A DNA stretch of 64,000 bases from Porphyra umbilicalis (Eukaryota; Rhodophyta; Bangiophyceae; Bangiales; Bangiaceae), in contig KV919132.1 of assembly GCA_002049455.2 (NCBI GenBank), positions 1-64,000 on the forward strand, read 5' to 3'. A model generated the notes under the pieces. The model did no database searches. It was not told the DNA's origin and saw only the letters and a list, made by a program, of their open reading frames with translations. Shown in pieces: positions 58,857 to 64,000 of the stretch (position 1 is the first letter of the stretch; every line of letters begins with the position of its first letter). A program made the translations under genes and the position numbers.

Positions 58857-58923
58857 CCGCTGCGGCTCAGTGGTAAAGAACCACGCTCGCGATCATGATA
58901 TCACAGGTTCAAATCAGCAGTGC
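58857..58923 (+). other. tRNA-like (SINE-type) internal promoter motif
   Basis: An A-box-like GGCTCAGTGG (58864-58873) and a B-box-like GGTTCAAATCA (58906-58916) are spaced as in a tRNA gene. The cloverleaf does not close: the anticodon and T stems do not pair. So this is not a functional tRNA; a tRNA-derived SINE head or a decayed tRNA is more likely. Confidence 0.4.
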
Positions 58924-60041
58924 AAAAGCCGTTGGCTTGTAAATTGGTGCACCTTCCGGGGTGAGCAACACCTCCCAACTCGAAGGACCACGGATCAAGG
59001 TTGAGACAAACTGAAGGTAATGGCTCGTTATTCGCAATGAATGCTCCCTTGCCTACGGGCACTGCCGGAATTTCCGGATTGGGTTCTCCAGGCTTTGCCT
59101 GGCTAGGCGTTAGCTCCTTGTTCTAAACTCGCAGCGCCGTAGTAGTTCGTGGTTTATCCCTGAATGAAATTAGGTGGAGTTGGGTCGCACTTCCAGAGGC
59201 CACGTCCTCCGCTGTCTTTTTCTTTTCTTTCAACGATCCCGCCCCCCCCCCCGCCTCGGTTGCGGGCTGCACCAAGACGGCTGTGCGCGACAGGGGAGAC
59301 TTTGTGGCGGCAGGTGGAGAGGGTGCCGACGCGGCGTCGCCCCCTCCCGCCGCCGCCCACATATTGGCGGTGGCCGCCAGCGCGGCGATTCTCCGCGGCG
59401 TGGCGGCCGGCAGCGGCGACGACTGTGGCCGTGCGCACGATGACGAGCAGGGCTGGCTTGCCCGTCGCCGCCGCCGCCGCCGCCGCCTATTGGGCGACTA
59501 CGTGGGGTCGGGGACTGCGTGGAGCCGTGTGGCGCGCTGCGCCGGCCGTCGCGACCCCGTCGGCCGCGTCGGCCGCCGCAGCCGCTGCGCTCGCCGCCGC
59601 CGCAGCCGCCGCCGCAGCCGCCGCCGCAGCCGCCGCCGCCTGCGCCGCAGCCGCCGTAGCCGTAGCAGCCGCCGCAGCCGCCGCAGCCGCCGCAGCCGCC
59701 GCAGCCGCCGCCGCAGCCGCCGCCGCCGCACAGCGTGGGCAGTTCGGCGGTGGCCGGAGGGAGGACGCCACAGCGTCCCCCCCACGGCGATCGCGCCGCG
59801 CCGCGGGCGCCTGCCGGTGGCCGCGCGGCGGCACTCCGGTTGGCGCCCGTGACGGCCGTGGCCGCGGCGGCGGCGGCAGCGGTCAGAGCTCCGCCTGGCG
59901 GCAGCGGAGGCAGCACGCTCGCTCGCCCGAGCAGAGGTCACCTTCCGCCGAGAGCACCGGCCAGAAGTCACCCCGCGTCGCGACCACCGGCGGTCGCCGC
60001 GGTGCGACGGCACCGGCAGACGCACCATAGACTGTCATGCT
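58924..60041. other. gene-free stretch with alanine-codon tracts
   Basis: A + frame (59164-60030) is open for 288 codons but is mostly Ala runs from GCC/GCA triplets, with no domain; I do not call it a gene. 58925-59160 is AT-balanced with short inverted words (CCAGGCTTTGCCTGG, 59090-59104). Confidence 0.3.
59560..59738 (+). repeat. (GCCGCA)n trinucleotide-type tract
   Basis: About 180 bases of GCC, GCA and CGC triplets in irregular alternation, coding poly-Ala, poly-Arg/Ser or poly-Pro/Gln depending on frame. Confidence 0.9.
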
Positions 60042-60191
60042 TCTGGGAGGGGTTGCGTATGTTGTGAAAAAAAGCATCGCCGTTCGGTCTTTTCACGGCG
60101 CTTCTCGATACAGAGCGGTCATGGGAGCAGCCTCCATTAGTTATTTGTACAGTTGCGTGAGGACCCCCTCTTTGGCATCACTTTTTCAGTG
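60042..60191 (+). repeat. 150-bp direct repeat, copy 1
   Basis: Identical by eye to 60373-60522 (offset 331). Begins TCTGGGAGGGGTTGCGTATG and ends CACTTTTTCAGTG. The 181 bases between the copies are unique in the window and include CTATAAAG near 60197. Confidence 0.95.
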
Positions 60192-60372
60192 CACGTCTAT
60201 AAAGTCGAGCCGTCGCTCAACGGCCGGTGCGTGGCACGTCTGTGAGTTTCGCATAGCACGCGATGCTCCTTTGCGAGTCCTATCCGATGCCACAGCCCAA
60301 AACAGGCAGTTTGACAAGCTGAAGCGTCGCCAACGCGTTTTTCGTAGGCTCCGAACCATTGAAATTGATGCG

Positions 60373-60522
60373 TCTGGGAGGGGTTGCGTATGTTGTGAAA
60401 AAAAGCATCGCCGTTCGGTCTTTTCACGGCGCTTCTCGATACAGAGCGGTCATGGGAGCAGCCTCCATTAGTTATTTGTACAGTTGCGTGAGGACCCCCT
60501 CTTTGGCATCACTTTTTCAGTG
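60373..60522 (+). repeat. 150-bp direct repeat, copy 2
   Basis: Second copy of 60042-60191. Immediately after it begins a protein-like coding fragment (60528-60692). Confidence 0.95.
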
Positions 60523-60527
60523 TACAG

Positions 60528-60692
60528 GGCGCTTATGAGTCGCCACTCGACGACCTCGACGAGGCGGCGCTGTTTGGGCAGGTCGTGCGGGTGGTGGCCG
60601 CCCATAGGGAGCCCGCCGTGTCGGGGGGGTTGTCGGGGGGGGAACGCGTCACCGCCGAAGCGCTCGGCGCCGCCGCCGGGGGGGGGGCGTGA
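60528..60692 (+). pseudogene. 3' gene fragment abutting a direct repeat
   Basis: 54 codons with no start, ending at TGA 60690-60692. They read YESPLDDLDEAALFGQVVRV, then VAAHREPAVSGG, and end in Gly/Ala. Composition is that of a genuine protein C-terminus in this genome, whereas the other frames are not. It starts exactly where the 150-bp repeat ends, so the 5' part of the gene seems to have been lost or replaced. Family not recognised. Confidence 0.35.
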
Positions 60693-61150
60693 GCGGGGGG
60701 GCGGCGGGGGGGCCCGCCGCGCCTGCCCCCACAGGCGAGATGTTTTTGGAATGCAACGGACCTTTGTCCAAAAGACCGAGGCTGACGATCATACGAGCGG
60801 CTTCTATACGGCTGTCGGAACGCGTCGGTGTTGTAAGCGTCTACAGGGAATCCACAAAAGCGCACAAAGGTGGGGAAGTACAAGCACAACGGCACGGTGG
60901 GAGACTTGGGATGGCCAGGGGGAGGGACAGAGTGGAATGCTGAAGGCGCTGGGGAGCAGCGAGCTAGAGTGCGTGCATGTGCCGGAGCGCCGGTCGTCGT
61001 TGCCTTGTCGCACCAACAACCACACCGCAGCATCTCCTCGTCTCAAGAGTTGATAGTGCAATTTGAGTACACAACTACGCGTATGATCCGGCGACGGCAG
61101 AGGCGCTGCCAAACTGACCGCCCACCACCAGACATAACCCCGCTGCCGAC
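60693..61150. other. gene-free stretch
   Basis: AT-balanced, no recognisable coding frame or repeat. Confidence 0.35.
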
Positions 61151-61270
61151 GACCCGATGATCGACACTTTCACCCAGTGATCGACACTTTAGCCCAGTGA
61201 TCGACACTTTAGCCCAGTGACCGACACTTTACCCAGTGATCGACACTTTGACCCAGTGATCGACACTTTG
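61151..61270 (+). repeat. 20-bp tandem array
   Basis: Units of the form CCCAGTGATCGACACTTTAG with 1-3 differences, about six copies; one unit is a base shorter. Confidence 0.9.
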
Positions 61271-61482
61271 ACCGATGGTACCGAACTTGAGGCGGGTTGT
61301 AGACCACTTTGAAATTGTATTTAAGACTGCGCGGGCGGCTGCTTTTCAATTGGCGCGACTCGACGCAACTACCGATCCGACGGCAGCAACCGCGACGGTG
61401 TCGCCTGGCCAAAGCGCGAGTCGGCGCTCTCGCACTCGTGCCCGGCGGTGGTGGTGGTGGAGACGCGCGCCGCGTGTTGGTG

Positions 61483-61548
61483 TGTCGGTGGTGTCGGTGG
61501 GTGTCGGTGGGTGTCGGTGGGTGTCGGTGGGTGTCGGTGGGTGTCGGC
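61483..61548 (+). repeat. 10-bp tandem array GGTGTCGGTG
   Basis: About six copies with exact 10-base period. Confidence 0.9.
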
Positions 61549-61740
61549 GTTGGGCCTGGCCGCCACCGAGCGCCCGAATGCCGGTGTTTGGTCGTCCCAG
61601 AGACGGCCGCCCCGTACTCTCGGATGCCTCAATGTCCTCATTGTCCCCATTGTCCTCCTTGTCCTCCTTGTCCATTTTCTTCAATTTCCTCATTGTCCTC
61701 ATTGTCTGTTTCCTCATTGTCCTCATTGTCCCCGCCCCCC

Positions 61741-62619
61741 CCCCCCTCACCAGGTATGGTGGGGGGTCTCTAGTGCAGCGGCGCCGCCGAGGCGACCGAC
61801 ACCAGCCGTGATGGTCCAAATTCCCACCCCACACGACCGACCACCCCCACCGCCACGACGACTCGTGCGACCGGGTTTCATCCATGTCGGCGCGTTCAAC
61901 ACCAGGTAGGAGGGGGTGTTTCGGCAGGGTGGTCGCACGCCCCGGTGGGATGGGCGTGGGGTCGTCGCAGCGCTGTGGCTGGGCCCATCTGTCGGACCCG
62001 TGGGACCTGTATGGCGGGCATGTGCTCTATGCGGCGACGCCGCCGCACCGCAGCGGTCGGCAAGACGTCGTCCAGGCGTCTCCATGATGGCCAACGGTGG
62101 CGTTCAACGCGCCACACCCCTTCTGTCCGTGACACGCCCGCGCGTATGACGTCACAATTTTCCACACACCACCCCCGCGGAGGGGGGGGGGGGGGGGGGG
62201 GCGGGAGGGGGACTCGCGGTGCCCGTTCGTCCGTACATTGTCTGCTCTCGCCGTCGGGTGCCGACCCACCGGGTGCCGACCCGCCGGCCCACCGCCCAGC
62301 TTCTCCCACGGCCGCCGGTGCCCGCATGGCGGCCTGTGGGTACACCCACCTGCAAGAGCCGGCGGCGGCGTGGCGTGTGGAGCCGAGGAAGGAGGATAGC
62401 GCGGCGGGAGTGCCTGCACTCACGAGCCGGCGGCGGCGTGGCGCGTGGAGCCGAGAAAGGAGGAGAGCGCGGCGGGAGTGCCTGCACGCGAGGGTGTGTT
62501 TGTGTCGTGCGCTCGGCCGGCCCGCAACCAGCTCCTAGACCGTCTCGCGGGTGGTCTGGTCCCGCCCGTGTCGTGTGGCGTTCCGCGGCAAGCCAGCCAC
62601 CGCTACCCGTGCCGTTTCC
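61741..62619. other. upstream region of the terminal gene
   Basis: No gene supported. Contains a G run (about 62177-62201), two copies of CGGGTGCCGACCC near 62254-62283, and the 68-bp duplication listed separately. Confidence 0.35.
62356..62491 (+). repeat. 68-bp tandem duplication
   Basis: Copies 62356-62423 and 62424-62491, both starting GAGCCGGCGGCGGCGTGGCG and containing GCGGCGGGAGTGCCTGCAC; only a few differences. Confidence 0.85.
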
Positions 62620-62627
62620 TATAAAAG
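62620..62627 (+). promoter_or_regulatory. TATA box
   Basis: TATAAAAG, the clearest TATA element in the window, about 150 bases upstream of the ATG at 62777. With a start site about 30 bases downstream this gives a short 5' leader. Confidence 0.6.
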
Positions 62628-62776
62628 GTGTGATGGGTGCTGGCGCCGTGCACAACCATGCGCCCACAGGCCTGGCCGCCGTCCGCCCCGCGCCGACACC
62701 CCTAGCGGGCGGCAAGGGCGCGCCACCGCCTTGAGGACGTCAAGCCCCCCCCGCCCGTGTGCGCTCGTCCCCCGCC

Positions 62777-64000
62777 ATGGACGACCAGTCGTCGACCGAC
62801 GAGGAGGAGGCGCCCGGCACGTCGACAGCGCTTCGGGCGCGTCGCAGCGGCCACTGTCCCACGACGCGGCGCCCCACGACGACCACCAGTTTGGCGACAG
62901 CGCCGCCCCGCGAGGCGACGGCGAGCGGCAACGACAATGGGGACAATGGCGGGGGTGTGGCTGGGCCTGTGGGCGCAGACCTCGACGACGACGACGAGGT
63001 CACGCGCCTCGGTACGGCCGGCGAGGACGCGGCAATCAAGGCGGGTGGCCACCTCGACAGCGCGCGGCAGAGTGCGGCGTCTGCCGTGCGGTCGGCGACG
63101 GTGGAGGTTGCCGCCGCCGTCGCCGCGTGTGAGGCGGCCGGTGATGCGGGGCCGGTGGCGAGCTTGCGTGCCGCGAGTGCCCTCCTGTCCAAGCTCCTCG
63201 CATCAAAGCCGGTGCACGCGCGGGGCACTGGGTCGCCCGCGTCGGCGGCGATGGACGACGCCACGTCGGCCTCTTCTGCCGTGTTGCAAGCCGTCGCCGC
63301 GGTGACGGTGCCGCCGCCCCGGCCACCCGCACCAGACGACGGTGACGAGGGCGCCGCGGCACCCCCCGCCGATGCCGACACAAGAGCCGACGCCTCCGCC
63401 CGAGTGGCGTGCAGGCGCCTCTGCGCGCGAGCGCGTCACGCGGCGGGCAGCGTCTTGTCGGCGGTCAAGGGCCTGATCCCCATGGTGCAGCCCGACGCGG
63501 GGGACCACGCGGGCGACGACGATGGCGACGGCAATGGTGGCGACGCTGGCGCCACGGCGCGCGGCGGCGGCGGCACGCGTGGCCGCCAGCGTCGATGCGG
63601 CGGCTGCGGGGCGACGGGGCACAATGTGAAAACGTGTCCGGCCGACGCTGCCACCAAGGCGGCGCACGCGGCGCGTGGCGAGGCGGCCAAGGCGGCCAAG
63701 GGCGCCAAGGCCGGCAGCGGAAACAACAAGTGCAGTGCGTGCCACGCGCGTGGCCACACCCGGGCCAGCGCTGTGTGTCCGCTGCGAGCCGTCGCCCACG
63801 GCTGGTCGGGCCACAATGCAGACCGCGGGCGCGACTTGGGGTGCGTCGACCAGCACCGCATGACGGGGGAGGTGACGACGACCGTTTCCGTGTCGGTCGA
63901 CCGGTTTTTTGGTGTCCGACGACGGCTGGCGCCAGGGCGGCCGGCAAACTCTTTGCCCCCGACGGGGCGCCCGCCTAGACGTCGAGCCGTCGCGCGCCGA
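62777..64000 (+). CDS. zinc-knuckle protein, incomplete at window end
   Basis: ATG 62777 opens a frame of at least 408 codons that is still open at base 64000. The N-terminus is acidic (MDDQSSTDEEEAPG), then comes a long Ala/Asp/Ser linker with a helical patch (VRSATVEVAAAVAACEAAG). After an Arg-rich spacer come two zinc knuckles: C274-x2-C277-x4-H282-x4-C287 (a retroviral-type CCHC spacing) and C319-x2-C322-x4-H327-x6-C334, separated by an Ala/Lys helix (AAHAARGEAAKAAKGAKAG). CCHC knuckles bind single-stranded nucleic acid and are common in transposon proteins and RNA-binding factors; nothing visible decides between them. A TATA box stands upstream. Codon use is strongly G/C-ending as in the conserved genes. 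Confidence 0.65.
   Translation, partial: MDDQSSTDEEEAPGTSTALRARRSGHCPTTRRPTTTTSLATAPPREATASGNDNGDNGGGVAGPVGADLDDDDEVTRLGTAGEDAAIKAGGHLDSARQSAASAVRSATVEVAAAVAACEAAGDAGPVASLRAASALLSKLLASKPVHARGTGSPASAAMDDATSASSAVLQAVAAVTVPPPRPPAPDDGDEGAAAPPADADTRADASARVACRRLCARARHAAGSVLSAVKGLIPMVQPDAGDHAGDDDGDGNGGDAGATARGGGGTRGRQRRCGGCGATGHNVKTCPADAATKAAHAARGEAAKAAKGAKAGSGNNKCSACHARGHTRASAVCPLRAVAHGWSGHNADRGRDLGCVDQHRMTGEVTTTVSVSVDRFFGVRRRLAPGRPANSLPPTGRPPRRRAVARR

Larger units (their letters stand above)
61151..61740 (+). mobile_element. repeat-family element, short copy
   Basis: Same modules in the same order as 53516-55320: six ~20-bp units (61151-61270), the shared 67-bp block (61324-61390), a 10-bp GGTGTCGGTG array (61483-61548), the CCACCGAGCGCCCGAATG block (61562-61607) and the TCCTCATTG-type 9-mer array (61626-61732). 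It lacks the ~1.4-kb coding interior of the long copy. It looks like an internal-deletion derivative. Confidence 0.6.

Noticed and set aside
58857..58923. Functional tRNA gene
   Set aside because: Acceptor, anticodon and T stems do not pair; only the promoter-box words remain.
59164..60030. 288-codon alanine-rich protein
   Set aside because: Most of the frame is a GCC/GCA tract and other frames are equally open; no domain or conserved start.

Overview
The window looks like nuclear DNA of a very GC-rich, intron-poor photosynthetic eukaryote. A bangiophycean red alga of the Porphyra/Pyropia type is my best guess; this is an inference, not a search result. The reasons are: a plastid-style porphobilinogen deaminase with an N-terminal extension; a bacterial-type PcrA/UvrD helicase and a polyribonucleotide phosphorylase with organelle-like leaders; eukaryotic-only proteins (primase small subunit, CLC channel with C-terminal CBS domain, exostosin-type glycosyltransferase); almost no evidence of introns; and many (GCC)n tracts and poly-C/poly-G runs of 10-26 bases. 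The + and - strands both carry long chance open frames because stop codons are rare, so I accept genes on protein motifs, not on length.

Layout. 1-20 kb is accessory and repeat-rich: tandem arrays, a TA-flanked inverted-repeat element (2188-2586), a protein with a Cys/His zinc-knuckle-like motif (5436-6566, -), unusually many perfect palindromes (7-13.7 kb), a small Cys-rich protein (10399-10590), and a decayed chromodomain Ty3/gypsy retrotransposon (pol 16274-19475, -) lying between two 78-bp direct repeats. 20.5-43.6 kb is the conserved gene core: helicase (+), thiamine-triphosphatase-like CYTH protein (-), hydroxymethylbilane synthase (+), GT47/exostosin-like transferase (-), CLC channel (-), flavin amine oxidase (-) and DNA primase small subunit (-). 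44.4-48 kb is a 665-bp inverted repeat around a 2.2-kb spacer. 48.4-51.7 kb is PNPase (-). 51.7-64 kb is again accessory: a hairpin element, a two-member repeat family (53.5-55.3 and 61.15-61.74 kb), a 2OG-Fe(II) oxygenase-like frame broken by one in-frame TGA, 150-bp direct repeats, and a double zinc-knuckle protein that runs off the window end.

The conserved genes do not form one pathway. Helicase and primase act in DNA metabolism, PNPase in organellar RNA decay, hydroxymethylbilane synthase in tetrapyrrole synthesis, and the rest in transport, cell-surface glycan synthesis and metabolism. Several conserved genes are split between frames; most of the splits fall at C/G homopolymer runs, which points to homopolymer length errors in the assembly or to real slippage mutations. 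Notable residue-level oddities are a primase lacking the usual zinc-binding cysteines, a CLC with Gln in place of the gating Glu, and a retrotransposon integrase with Gln in place of its catalytic Glu.
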